From the NCBI GenBank assembly GCA_964425215.1, contig CAYRLW010000034.1:1-41968 (forward strand): a stretch of 41,968 nt of DNA. The letters are read 5' to 3'. Shown here in pieces: positions 33,995-41,968 of this stretch. Within the stretch, counting starts at the first letter, position 1. Each line of letters begins with the position of its first letter. The notes under the pieces are model-generated. The model made no database searches and was not told the DNA's origin. It was given only the letters and a program-made list of their open reading frames with translations. Source of the DNA: CAYRLW01 sp964425215. Its GTDB lineage: Bacteria > Spirochaetota > Spirochaetia > Treponematales > Breznakiellaceae. The position numbers were made by a program, and so were the translations under genes.

Positions 33995-34984
33995 ATGGCC
34001 GTAAAGAAATTTACCGTCCTTGATTTGATCGATATCGATCTAAAGGAACACAATTCCCTCAACCTACGTTGCATTGGGGGACGAAAGGGGCTTTCTCGGG
34101 AAATCGCCATTCCCGATCTTAACCGGCCTGGACTTGCCCTTTCAGGGTTCTACGATTCCTTCGCCTACCAGCGGATTCAAATTTTCGGACGCGGCGAGGT
34201 GGCGTACCTACGAAAACTCGTGGAAGAGGGAAAGACCGACACCATAGAAAAAATGTTCGAATACCCCATCCCCTGTTGTATTTTTACCCACAATTTAAGC
34301 CCCGACCATACGTTTTTTGAAATCGCCGAAAAGGCCCAGTGTCCGGTTTTACAAACCGACCTTCCCTCGGCGGAATTTTCTTCCCGGGTTCTACGGATCC
34401 TCTCCAATATATTCGCCCCCCAAAAGAGCATCCACGGGGTTTTGGTGGAAGTTTTCGGCGTAGGCATCCTTATTTTAGGCGATTCGGGGGTTGGTAAAAG
34501 CGAAGCCGCCCTGGAATTGATTGAACGGGGCCATCGGCTCGTGGCCGATGACGTGGTGGATATCCGATGCGTTAACGGCAATATTTTAATGGGCGCGGGG
34601 GCTAACAAAATTATCGGCCATCACATGGAAATTCGGGGTCTAGGAATTATCAACATTACCCACCTGTTTGGAGTAGGGGCCATACGGGACAAAAAGCAGG
34701 TTCAGCTGGTGGTGGAGCTGGAAGAATGGGATTCGGAAAAAATGTACGACCGACTGGGGACCCAAGAGCAAACCATGGACCTTTTGGGCGTAAAGATCCC
34801 CCGCCTCATTATCCCCGTTAAACCCGGCCGAAACATCCCCATCATCATCGAAACCGCGGCGATGAACGAACGGTTAAAAAAAATGGGCTATTATTCTGCC
34901 AAAGAATTCAATCAAAATATTCTAAAATGGATAGAAAGCGACGCGGCCCGGTCCGTATACTTTGGACAGGACGATATTATCTAA
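33995..34984 (+). CDS. hprK: HPr kinase/phosphorylase
   Basis: A 329-residue bifunctional enzyme that phosphorylates and dephosphorylates HPr at Ser46. The N-terminal HprK domain ends about residue 130. The catalytic domain has Walker A ILGDSGVGKSEAALELIERG near residue 160, LVADDVVDI, and the family signature HHMEIRGLGIINI near residue 205. KPGRNIPIIIETAAMN lies near the C-terminus. The ATG at 33995 is preferred over an upstream TTG. ptsH follows 13 bp later and is its substrate. Confidence 0.97.
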   Translation: MAVKKFTVLDLIDIDLKEHNSLNLRCIGGRKGLSREIAIPDLNRPGLALSGFYDSFAYQRIQIFGRGEVAYLRKLVEEGKTDTIEKMFEYPIPCCIFTHNLSPDHTFFEIAEKAQCPVLQTDLPSAEFSSRVLRILSNIFAPQKSIHGVLVEVFGVGILILGDSGVGKSEAALELIERGHRLVADDVVDIRCVNGNILMGAGANKIIGHHMEIRGLGIINITHLFGVGAIRDKKQVQLVVELEEWDSEKMYDRLGTQEQTMDLLGVKIPRLIIPVKPGRNIPIIIETAAMNERLKKMGYYSAKEFNQNILKWIESDAARSVYFGQDDII

Positions 34985-34997
34985 TAAGGAACGATAC

Positions 34998-35264
34998 ATG
35001 GTAGAACAAATGGTAACGATTAAAAACAGAGCAGGAATCCACGCCAGGCCCGCCGCTCTTTTAGTGCAAACGGCCAGCAAATTTAAATCAAAAATATCTA
35101 TCGAAAAGGATGATGATAGAATTAACGGTAAGTCGATCATGGGTATAATCACCTTGGGAGCGGGGTACGGAACGAATTTAAAAATAATCGCCGAGGGGGA
35201 GGACGAACAGGACGCGGTAAACGCGTTGATCTACCTGTTCGACTCCAAATTCGAGGAAGATTAA
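34998..35264 (+). CDS. ptsH: Phosphocarrier protein HPr
   Basis: An 88-residue HPr with both phosphorylation sites: His15 in AGIHARPAALLV and Ser46 in NGKSIMGIITLG. The ATG at 34998 has AAGGA seven bases upstream; a longer start overlapping hprK is rejected. With HPr kinase directly upstream, regulation through Ser46 is likely. No EI or EII genes are in the window. In Treponema an incomplete, regulatory-only PTS is known; whether this organism is similar cannot be seen here. Confidence 0.97.
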   Translation: MVEQMVTIKNRAGIHARPAALLVQTASKFKSKISIEKDDDRINGKSIMGIITLGAGYGTNLKIIAEGEDEQDAVNALIYLFDSKFEED

Positions 35265-35327
35265 GGTCGCCCTAAAAGCCGAGGTCTTTGAATTCGACTC
35301 AAAATTAGAAATTTGTAGGGGGCCTTC

Positions 35328-37082
35328 ATGCCTCTTTCCATAAAAAACATACGGATCCGCTCAAAATATTCCACCCTGGGTCTGCCCAGCCTGGTTTTTA
35401 TTTATCTTTTATTGAGCATATTGGCCCTTATTTTTTCTTCCGCCCTTTTTTCAAATGCATTCCAGAGGGAAGAGGCCGTTACACCCCTGGCGATGGCGGT
35501 TTTTTTAACCATTCCGGCGGTGCTTCTTATTTTTTTAGGAATCTCGGTTTTCCGGCTCCTTTGGGACGTGTTTTCCCATCAAGTGGGAAGCAAATTCCAG
35601 GCCCGGCTTTTTTTCTATTTTGCCCTGACCGTAAGCCTGGCGACGATTCCGGTAACATTGATAACGGTCCAATTCGTTCGGGAGCTGGTAAACTCGTGGA
35701 AAGCGGCGAATTTAAGTTCCGTCATGGACGACGCCCAGTGGTTTGCCACCGAAAGCTACCGTTACCGCATCAAAAACTTGGCGAAGATCGCTGAAAACTA
35801 CCAGGGTCCGGTAGCGGATCCCCATTCCGCCGACGAGGATTTGGAGAGTGTGCAGGATTTTACCCAAGACGCCCAGGGCCATTGGAAGTCCGCCTTTTTT
35901 TCGGGCAACGAAGCCCAGCGGCTTTCCCTTCCCCCCGGGACCTCTGCGGGGTACGTTCCAAGGGAAACCCGGCGGGAAGCGGATGTTATTCGGTACATCA
36001 CCATCCCGCGGCCGGGGACGTACCGAGTTTTTACCTTCAGCCTCGGGATAGGGTTCGATAAGAGGATTCGAAACATCGAAGGGGCAAAGGGAAAAGTCCA
36101 AGCCCTGGAATCCCTGAATCCGACGCTTAAACGGCTTTTAATCATGTTTTACGGAGCCTTTTTCCTTCCTACTATTCTTATGACCCTCCTTATCGCTTTT
36201 TCGTTTAGCCGATCCATCACCCAACCTATCGTCGAACTGGCCGACGCGACAAGGAAAGTCGCGGAGGGGGATTTTTCTATCCGCATCCTTTCCCGACGGG
36301 ATGATGAATTGGGCGCCCTGGTCAGCTCTTTTAACTCCATGGTTCGCGATTTGGAACGGACTCGGAATAAAACATTACAGGAAGAAAAAATAAACATGTG
36401 GCAAGATATGGCCCAACGGTTGGCCCACGAAATAAAAAACCCCTTAACCCCCATCAAACTTTCGGCGGAACGGGTACTCCGGCGCTGGCAAAAGGATCAC
36501 GCCAGTTGCGAGGATATTCTAGAATCTTCCATGATGGCGATTATTCAAGAGGTTGACGGGTTGAACACCCTGTTAAGCGAATTTAGAACCTTTTCCCGCC
36601 TGTCCTCCATGACCCTATCGGATACCCCTATCGGCGACTTAATCGAGGAATCGATCAACCTGTACCGATCTTCCTATCCGGAGGTTTCCTTCGTCATGGA
36701 TCGCTTGGATTCAAAAATCGCGGTCAAAGCGGAACGGCGGTACCTTTCCCAGGTATTATCGAACCTTATACTAAACGCCATAGACGCCATGGAGGGCCGG
36801 GGACGGATAGAATTTTCTACCGACCTTGTCAAAAAGAGGGATACCCAGTATTGTAGATTAAGAATAGCGGATACCGGGAAGGGAATTCCCGAAAAGGATC
36901 GTCCGCATATTTTTACCCCCTACTTTACAACCAAAGAAAAGGGAACCGGTTTAGGGTTACCCATTGTACAGCGCATTGTTACCGAACACGGGGGGACCAT
37001 TTGGTTTGATTCCGCCGAAGGGGTAGGAACAGCGTTTTTTATCGATCTTCCCGTCGCGGAGCCAATTATAGGAACGGTATGA
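35328..37082 (+). CDS. NtrY-like membrane histidine kinase
   Basis: A 584-residue sensor kinase. Three or so membrane helices lie in residues 15-125 (LVFIYLLLSILALIFSSALF, AVFLTIPAVLLIFLGISVF, LFFYFALTVSLATIPVTLI). An extracytoplasmic region (about 130-250) follows, then another helix (GAFFLPTILMTLLIAFSFS) and HAMP (SITQPIVELADATRKVAEGD). HisKA has the NtrY-type H-box MAQRLAHEIKNPLTPIKLSA, and HATPase_c has NLILNAIDAM, DTGKGIPEKD and GTGLGLPIV. GGGGG precedes the ATG. Its stop overlaps the next gene by four bases, so kinase and regulator are translationally coupled. Confidence 0.95.
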   Translation: MPLSIKNIRIRSKYSTLGLPSLVFIYLLLSILALIFSSALFSNAFQREEAVTPLAMAVFLTIPAVLLIFLGISVFRLLWDVFSHQVGSKFQARLFFYFALTVSLATIPVTLITVQFVRELVNSWKAANLSSVMDDAQWFATESYRYRIKNLAKIAENYQGPVADPHSADEDLESVQDFTQDAQGHWKSAFFSGNEAQRLSLPPGTSAGYVPRETRREADVIRYITIPRPGTYRVFTFSLGIGFDKRIRNIEGAKGKVQALESLNPTLKRLLIMFYGAFFLPTILMTLLIAFSFSRSITQPIVELADATRKVAEGDFSIRILSRRDDELGALVSSFNSMVRDLERTRNKTLQEEKINMWQDMAQRLAHEIKNPLTPIKLSAERVLRRWQKDHASCEDILESSMMAIIQEVDGLNTLLSEFRTFSRLSSMTLSDTPIGDLIEESINLYRSSYPEVSFVMDRLDSKIAVKAERRYLSQVLSNLILNAIDAMEGRGRIEFSTDLVKKRDTQYCRLRIADTGKGIPEKDRPHIFTPYFTTKEKGTGLGLPIVQRIVTEHGGTIWFDSAEGVGTAFFIDLPVAEPIIGTV

Positions 37083-38473
37083 GCGATATTTTAATAATCG
37101 ATGATGAACCGGGAATCCGAAGCGCCCTGGCATCGATTCTGGAGGATGAAAAGTACCGGGTTCATACCGCGGAAGACGCCATCGTGGGCTTGGAAATTCT
37201 GGAACACGAAAAGATAGATCTGGTGTTTTTGGACGTCCTTTTGCCCCGGATGGGGGGCCTGGAGGCTCTGGAAAAAATTCGTTCCGCCTGGCCGACCTTG
37301 GAAGTAATCCTTATTTCTGGACACGCAAATATCGATATGGCCGTCCGGGCGGTAAAACTCGGGGCCTTTGATTTTTTGGAAAAACCCCTATCTCTGGATA
37401 AGGTTCTTACGGTCAGTCGAAACGCCCTAACCCTTCGGGCCCTAAAAGAAGAAAATCGCGCCCTAAAGAGTTCCGTGGGAAAGCAGGATGAATTGATCGG
37501 TTTGGGCCCGGCGCTGGAGGCGGTCCGCCAAACCATCGAACAGGCGGCGGCCAGCGACGCCCGAATCCTTATTACCGGAGAAAACGGTACGGGTAAAGAA
37601 TTGGTAGCCCGGGCCATCCACCGTCGCTCCCACCGAGCCCCCAGGGCCTTCGTGGAGGTGAACTGCGCCGCAATCCCGGACACGCTCATCGAAAGCGAGC
37701 TTTTTGGACACGAAAAGGGAGCGTTTACCGACGCCGTAACCAGCCGGAAAGGCCGGTTTGAACTAGCCAGCGGAGGAACCCTGTTCCTCGACGAAATTGG
37801 GGATATGTCCCTAACAGCCCAATCTAAGGTACTCCGGGCAATCCAGGAACAGCGGATCGAACGGGTGGGTGGAGAACAGTCCATCGAGGTGGACGTACGT
37901 ATCGTCGCGGCCACCAATAAGGACCTGGAGGCGGAATGCAAAGCCGGCCGGTTTCGGGAGGACCTTTTCTTCCGTTTAAACGTCATACCCATCCGAATCC
38001 CACCCCTGCGGGAACGGACCGAGGATATCCCCCTGCTGTTAAAACATTTTCTAACGGAATTTGGGGCGCCCCAAATAGAAATCGACGGAGAAGCGTTTGA
38101 TTTTCTGCGGACCCTTCCCTGGCCGGGCAACGTTCGGGAGCTTAAAAACCTGGCCGAACGGATAGCCGTCATGTGGGATCGGGATCGGTTAACCTTGGAG
38201 GATCTACGACCCCTTTTACACACCCCCGGCGCTCCGGGAAATTCCTCCGCTCCCCCAATTCCCCAGGGCCCTTCCTTGAGCGGCGAAGAATTGCCTTTAG
38301 AATTGTTACAGAGGGACTACAATTCCGCCAAGGATCTGTTTGAAAAAAAATATTTAGAGTACCAACTTCGGCAAAATGGGTATATTATATCCCGTACAGC
38401 GGAGGCCATTGGGTTATATCCCAGCAACCTGCACGCTAAACTTAAGAAGTATGGAATAAGGACGGAACGATGA
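37079..38473 (+). CDS. NtrX-like sigma-54-dependent response regulator
   Basis: A 464-residue activator. The receiver domain (1-120) has Asp52 in VFLDVLLPRMGG. The AAA+ domain has Walker A ILITGENGTGKELVARAIHR near residue 165, and the sigma-54 contact loop is HEKGAFTDAVTSRKGRFELA rather than the common GAFTGA. Walker B is GGTLFLDEIGDMSL; the arginine finger region is RFREDLFFRLNVIPI. The C-terminal Fis-type HTH is GYIISRTAEAIGLYPSNLHA. It is coupled to the NtrY-like kinase by ATGA and to lexA by another ATGA. Targets are unknown. Confidence 0.95.
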   Translation: MSDILIIDDEPGIRSALASILEDEKYRVHTAEDAIVGLEILEHEKIDLVFLDVLLPRMGGLEALEKIRSAWPTLEVILISGHANIDMAVRAVKLGAFDFLEKPLSLDKVLTVSRNALTLRALKEENRALKSSVGKQDELIGLGPALEAVRQTIEQAAASDARILITGENGTGKELVARAIHRRSHRAPRAFVEVNCAAIPDTLIESELFGHEKGAFTDAVTSRKGRFELASGGTLFLDEIGDMSLTAQSKVLRAIQEQRIERVGGEQSIEVDVRIVAATNKDLEAECKAGRFREDLFFRLNVIPIRIPPLRERTEDIPLLLKHFLTEFGAPQIEIDGEAFDFLRTLPWPGNVRELKNLAERIAVMWDRDRLTLEDLRPLLHTPGAPGNSSAPPIPQGPSLSGEELPLELLQRDYNSAKDLFEKKYLEYQLRQNGYIISRTAEAIGLYPSNLHAKLKKYGIRTER

Positions 38474-39084
38474 AAGAGCTCACGGAACGGCAACGGGAAG
38501 TGCTGTCCTTCATCTCGCACTACATCAACACCCACTCCTACCCCCCCACTATTCGTGAAGTGGCGGGGCATTTCTCAATTTCCGTAAAGGGTGCCTACGA
38601 CCATCTAAGCGCGTTAAAACGGAAGGAATATCTCCGGTTGGGAGATAAGCGGTCCAGGACCATCGAGGTGGTCAAAACCCCTTCGGGGGGAGCCGAGGAA
38701 GGGATCACGTTGGATATTCCCCTCTTGGGAACCGTAGCGGCGGGGAAACCCATTTTAGCAGAAGAAAATTGGGATGGAACGATTAAAATTCCCCAAGCCC
38801 TCATCAGGGGAAAGGGGCCCCACTTTGCCCTCCGGGTCCGAGGAGATTCGATGGAAAAAGCGGGGATTATGGATGGGGATCTGGCGGTGATCGAAAAAAA
38901 AGAAACCGCCCGGGACGGAGAAATTATCGTAGCCCTGGTGGAAGAGGCGGTTACCCTTAAACGGTTTTTCAAAGAGAGCAACCGTATACGCCTACAGCCG
39001 GAAAATCCAGCCTATTCTCCCATTTATTGCCAAGATGTCCGCATCCTGGGCCGGCTGTCCGGTCTTATCAGGACCTACGCGTAA
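38470..39084 (+). CDS. lexA: LexA repressor
   Basis: A 204-residue SOS repressor/autoprotease. The N-terminal winged helix reads LTERQREVLSFISHYINTHS then PPTIREVAGHFSISVKGAYD. The self-cleavage site is Ala91-Gly92 in LGTVAAGKPIL. The catalytic pair is Ser127 in RVRGDSMEKAG and Lys164 in EEAVTLKRFF, in the usual spacing. It overlaps the NtrX-like gene by ATGA and has no intergenic promoter, so its expression depends on the upstream genes or an internal promoter. I see no obvious palindromic SOS box in the 70 bp before it. holA follows six bases later. Confidence 0.96.
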   Translation: MKELTERQREVLSFISHYINTHSYPPTIREVAGHFSISVKGAYDHLSALKRKEYLRLGDKRSRTIEVVKTPSGGAEEGITLDIPLLGTVAAGKPILAEENWDGTIKIPQALIRGKGPHFALRVRGDSMEKAGIMDGDLAVIEKKETARDGEIIVALVEEAVTLKRFFKESNRIRLQPENPAYSPIYCQDVRILGRLSGLIRTYA

Positions 39085-39090
39085 AGATCC

Positions 39091-40056
39091 ATGGGAAAGG
39101 GAACCAACTACCTCTTTTGCGGGCCCGAAATCGGCGAACGGCAGGACGCCGTGTCGGCTATCCGGAAGGGAATCGCCAAAAACTACGGGGAAGTGCCCGA
39201 AGAAACTTCGTTTTATGCAGGGGAAACTCCCGTATCGGATTTAGTTTCTATTTTAAGGAACGGCTCCCTCTTTTCGCCCGTCCGACTATTTTTAATTAAA
39301 AACGCCGATCAACTTAAAAAGAAAGAGGAAATAGACCTTTTGGTTTCCTACCTTAACGCTCCCCAGGATGATACCACCGTAATCTGCTTAAGCGACGAGA
39401 TTTCCGTGGATAAACGGTTGGACGCCGCGTTCTCCCGGGAAAACAAACGAATATTTTGGGAACTCTTTGAAAATCGGAAAACCGAATGGGTCGAGGCTTT
39501 TTTTCGAAGGGAAGGCTTTCAAATCACCAACGATGGGGTAGAGACTATCCTGGAACTCGTGGAAAATAACACCGACGCTTTAAAACGGGAATGCAGCCGG
39601 CTTATCCTTTTTTTGGAAAAAGGAGTCCCTGTTACCGAAGCGGTGGTGGAGAAGTGGCTCTCCCATACCCGACAAGAATCGGCCTTTACCCTCTTTAGCC
39701 GCATAGCAGAGGGGGACTTAGAACGGGCCATAGAATCCCTTCATACCCTTTTAGGGGCCAAAGAATCCCCCCAGGCAATTCTAGCGGGGCTTAATTGGTG
39801 TTTTCACCGACTCTACGATTATCTAGATCTGGTACAGCGGGGCCCCGTAACGGATCTGGACCTTAAAAAAATCGGACTCTCCTCTAAAAAAGCCCAAAAG
39901 GACTATCAACAAGCAGCTAAACGCTATAGCCTTCAGGCGGTCCGCCGGATTATTGAGCTTTTAGCAGACATTGATGTAACGTTGCGAGCCCTGGGTTCGG
40001 CCCCCGAAGGTATTATTATGGATATTTTTATATATAAAATAATTGCGATATTGTAA
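39091..40056 (+). CDS. holA: DNA polymerase III delta subunit
   Basis: A 321-residue clamp-loader subunit. The N-terminal AAA-like domain opens with YLFCGPEIGERQDAVSAIRK, then the LFSPVRLFLIKNADQLKK segment near residue 65 and TTVICLSDEIS near residue 95. The C-terminal helical collar includes EYFxR-like and LILFLEKG, WLSHTRQESAFTLFSRIAEG, and PQAILAGLNWCFHRLYDYLD, typical of HolA. It ends at the C-terminal helix. It is a housekeeping gene co-transcribed with lexA. Confidence 0.93.
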   Translation: MGKGTNYLFCGPEIGERQDAVSAIRKGIAKNYGEVPEETSFYAGETPVSDLVSILRNGSLFSPVRLFLIKNADQLKKKEEIDLLVSYLNAPQDDTTVICLSDEISVDKRLDAAFSRENKRIFWELFENRKTEWVEAFFRREGFQITNDGVETILELVENNTDALKRECSRLILFLEKGVPVTEAVVEKWLSHTRQESAFTLFSRIAEGDLERAIESLHTLLGAKESPQAILAGLNWCFHRLYDYLDLVQRGPVTDLDLKKIGLSSKKAQKDYQQAAKRYSLQAVRRIIELLADIDVTLRALGSAPEGIIMDIFIYKIIAIL

Positions 40057-40110
40057 TATACTTGACATATTTACTAATTAAAATAAAACTAATCCAGAAT
40101 TCACTTAAGA

Positions 40111-40223
40111 ACGAGGCTCTTTCAAAACTCAGGGAGTTTTAAAAGAGCTACCTTAGATGTATATGCAGTATTTTTACTATTCTATATTATGTAAATAATT
40201 ATTTGTTATTGTAAAAATACTGT
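40111..40223. repeat. AT-rich palindromic element, copy 2, with hairpin
   Basis: The first part, GCTCTTTCAAAACTC (40116-40130) and GAGTTTTAAAAGAGC (40134-40148), is a stem of 14 of 15 pairs with an AGG loop. Then GCAGTATTTTTAC (40165-40177) and GTAAAAATACTGT (40211-40223) form a 13-bp inverted repeat with one mismatch around 33 A/T-rich bases. Bases 40148-40179 match copy 1 (11007-11038) in reverse complement at 30 of 32. It occupies the 273-bp interval between holA and the NADH dehydrogenase. Confidence 0.7.
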
Positions 40224-40329
40224 ATTCACAATTTCTTGGGTTTTAATCTTCCGAGAAGCTTATCGGATTACAATTAGACCATTCCGACAAACTCCGAGGG
40301 GCCAAATACATTCGTATGGGGGTAAAAAT

Positions 40330-41968
40330 ATGGAGAATGAAAAAAAAATACTCGTCCTCGGTGGGGGCTACGCGGGGATTGAGGCGGCTAAAAAGCTGGC
40401 AAAACGGTACAAGAAACGTTCAGACGTCTCGATCACCCTGGTGGATAAACATCCCTTTCACACCCTGATGACCGAACTGCACGAGGTAGCGGGGCACCGG
40501 GTGGATCCCGACGCGGTCCGCATACCCTTTAGCAAAGTGTTTGGGGCCTCTAAAGTGCAGGTGGTTTTAGATACCATAGAAGCGGTGGATTTTGAAAACC
40601 GTAGGGCTATTTCAGCTCACCATTCTTACTCCTACGATTATTTAGTCATCGGTTCGGGGGCGGAACCTGACTTTTTTGGAGTTCCGGGGGTACAGGAAAA
40701 TTCCATGACCCTCTGGTCCTTCGATGACGCCCTGCGGATCCGGTCCCACGTGGAAACCACCTTTGAACGGGCGGTGGCGGAGCAGGACAAGGAAAAACGG
40801 GCAAAACTCCTTACCTTTGTGGTTGCCGGCGCGGGATTTACGGGCATCGAATTGGCGGGGGAGCTGATCGAGTGGCGGGACGTCATGTGCGCCAAATGGC
40901 TGGTAAACAAAAATGATGTTAAGATAATTGTGGTAGAAGCCATGGCTTCCATCCTGCCAATTTTGGAAGAGGATCTTCGGGGTAAGGTCGAAGCGTATAT
41001 GCGGAAAAAAGGCGCGGACCTGCGAACCAACGCGCCGATCGTGGGTGCGGAGCCGGGGCTTGTAAAACTTAAAGACGGCTCTACCATCGAAACCGGTACG
41101 TTCATTTGGACCTGCGGGGTTCAAGGAAGCGCCTTTGCCGAGGCCCTTCCCCTGACCAAGGGGCAAATTAGAAAAAAAGGTCGAATCCTCGTGACCGACG
41201 AAATGCGATCCGTGGACCACGATAACGTGTTTTTAGTAGGGGATAACCTCTGGTTTATAGAAAACGCCAAACCCCTTCCCCAAATCGTCGAAACGGCGCT
41301 CCAAACTGCGGAAGTGGCGGCCCATAACGTGGCCGCCGCAATGGAGGGAACCGAGCCGAAAAAGTTTAAATCTAACTACCACGGTTTTATGATTTCCGTG
41401 GGAGGTAAATACGCGGTATCCAACGCCGGAGGAATAAAACTGTCGGGGTTCTTCGCCCAGGCGATGAAACACCTGGTAAACCTCCATTATTTTTTGGGGG
41501 TCGCGGGGATCAATCAATGCTGGGAATACATTAAAAACGAATTCCTCGATATGCGTCACGGCCGGTCCATACTCCGGGGTCTTGGGGCCTACAAAACCCG
41601 GGGATATTGGTTATTTCCCCTGCGTTTGTGGCTAGGTCTTACCTGGCTGATGGAGGGGATTAACAAAATTGGCGAAGGATGGCTTGCGTGGTCCACGGGG
41701 ACCAAGTCTTCCTGGATGTTCAGTAAGGGTGTAATCCAAGCGGGGGTGGCAAAACTCGTGGGTGCGGCTACGGGCGCGGCCAACGCGGCGGCTGCCGCCG
41801 TTGTCGGAGCGGCCGCTTCTGGAGCAGTCACCGCTGGGGCCGCCTCCGACGCTGTATCCGCCGCTTCCGAACAGGTGGTCGACAGCGCCGCCGCCGTAGC
41901 GTCCGGCGCCGTGGCCGTCAGTTCCACCCCCGCCTGGTCCGCCGCCGGCAACGCCGTCGGCAACGCCG
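40330..41968 (+). CDS. ndh: Type II NADH dehydrogenase with C-terminal DoxX-like segment (3' end off window)
   Basis: The frame is open for 546 residues to the window edge. The N-terminal FAD-binding motif is VLGGGYAGIEAAKKLAKR near residue 8, followed by HPFHTLMTELHEVAGHRV and YDYLVIGSGAEPDFFGVPG. The NAD-binding motif is VVAGAGFTGIELAGELIE near residue 163, and VGDNLWF near residue 303 gives the FAD-binding aspartate. Around residue 430 comes PLRLWLGLTWLMEGINKIGE, which looks like the first helix of a DoxX domain. A long Ala/Gly/Ser/Val-rich stretch (about 476-546) then runs to the edge. The Ala-rich part has little fold information. A GGGGGT ribosome site precedes the ATG at 40330. Confidence 0.88.
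   Translation, partial: MENEKKILVLGGGYAGIEAAKKLAKRYKKRSDVSITLVDKHPFHTLMTELHEVAGHRVDPDAVRIPFSKVFGASKVQVVLDTIEAVDFENRRAISAHHSYSYDYLVIGSGAEPDFFGVPGVQENSMTLWSFDDALRIRSHVETTFERAVAEQDKEKRAKLLTFVVAGAGFTGIELAGELIEWRDVMCAKWLVNKNDVKIIVVEAMASILPILEEDLRGKVEAYMRKKGADLRTNAPIVGAEPGLVKLKDGSTIETGTFIWTCGVQGSAFAEALPLTKGQIRKKGRILVTDEMRSVDHDNVFLVGDNLWFIENAKPLPQIVETALQTAEVAAHNVAAAMEGTEPKKFKSNYHGFMISVGGKYAVSNAGGIKLSGFFAQAMKHLVNLHYFLGVAGINQCWEYIKNEFLDMRHGRSILRGLGAYKTRGYWLFPLRLWLGLTWLMEGINKIGEGWLAWSTGTKSSWMFSKGVIQAGVAKLVGAATGAANAAAAAVVGAAASGAVTAGAASDAVSAASEQVVDSAAAVASGAVAVSSTPAWSAAGNAVGNA

Noticed and set aside
33977..33995. Longer hprK start at TTG 33977, and similar TTG/GTG extensions of rarD, IF-1, HPr and the DJ-1-type gene
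   Set aside because: Ribosome sites, family lengths and conserved N-termini all favour the downstream starts given.
1..41968. tRNA, rRNA, transposase, integrase or phage genes
   Set aside because: No cloverleaf-like sequence, ribosomal RNA core motif or recombinase domain was seen in reading both strands by eye; short RNA genes could still be missed.

Overview
The window looks like a draft chromosome contig from a spirochaete, most likely a Treponema-type anaerobe. This is an inference from gene content and has not been tested by any search. The pointers are an HPr kinase next to a lone HPr, an NtrY/NtrX-like pair, a Bat (aerotolerance-type) operon, Rex, acetate kinase, and a secreted FlgD-Ig/OmpA surface protein. 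Genes are dense and moderately GC-rich, while several intergenic regions are strikingly AT-rich and carry hairpins. Three runs of exactly 100 N (23277-23376, 30761-30860, 33116-33215) are scaffold gaps that cut genes, so their true sizes are unknown. No tRNA, rRNA, CRISPR array, transposase or phage gene is visible.

Layout. 1-2.3 kb: the 5' end of a leftward gene, then a divergent LacI-type regulator overlapping a zinc-type sugar/alcohol dehydrogenase. 2.3-4 kb: leftward patatin phospholipase and O6-alkylguanine-DNA methyltransferase. 4.25-8.3 kb: a 1341-residue secreted protein with eight FlgD-like Ig repeats and an OmpA-like C-terminus. 8.4-12.1 kb: a methyltransferase, RarD and YdcZ-type transporters and a Crp/Fnr regulator. 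12.1-15.8 kb: mannose-1-phosphate guanylyltransferase, acetate kinase and a PfkB sugar/nucleoside kinase. 15.9-21.3 kb: a DJ-1/PfpI protein, a double-receiver response regulator, a hybrid histidine kinase and a PHP phosphatase. 21.4-22.2 kb: a DksA-type zinc-finger protein divergent from infA.

22.2-29.4 kb is a leftward cluster, moxR - DUF58 - membrane protein - batA - batB - batC - batD - [gap] - batE-like - smr, with start/stop overlaps almost throughout. 29.5-33.8 kb holds an aminotransferase converging on a leftward rex-serC-serA series. rex is preceded by a promoter whose start region lies inside a perfect 18-bp Rex-like palindrome. 34-40 kb runs rightward: hprK, ptsH, an NtrY-like kinase, an NtrX-like sigma-54 activator, lexA and holA, the kinase/activator/lexA junctions being ATGA overlaps. 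The window ends inside a type II NADH dehydrogenase fused to a DoxX-like segment and an Ala-rich tail.

The least explained material is intergenic. There is a family of perfect or near-perfect hairpins with 2-3 nt loops and no U-tract. There is also an AT-rich element bounded by GCAGTATTTTT inverted repeats, present twice in opposite orientation, about 29 kb apart.
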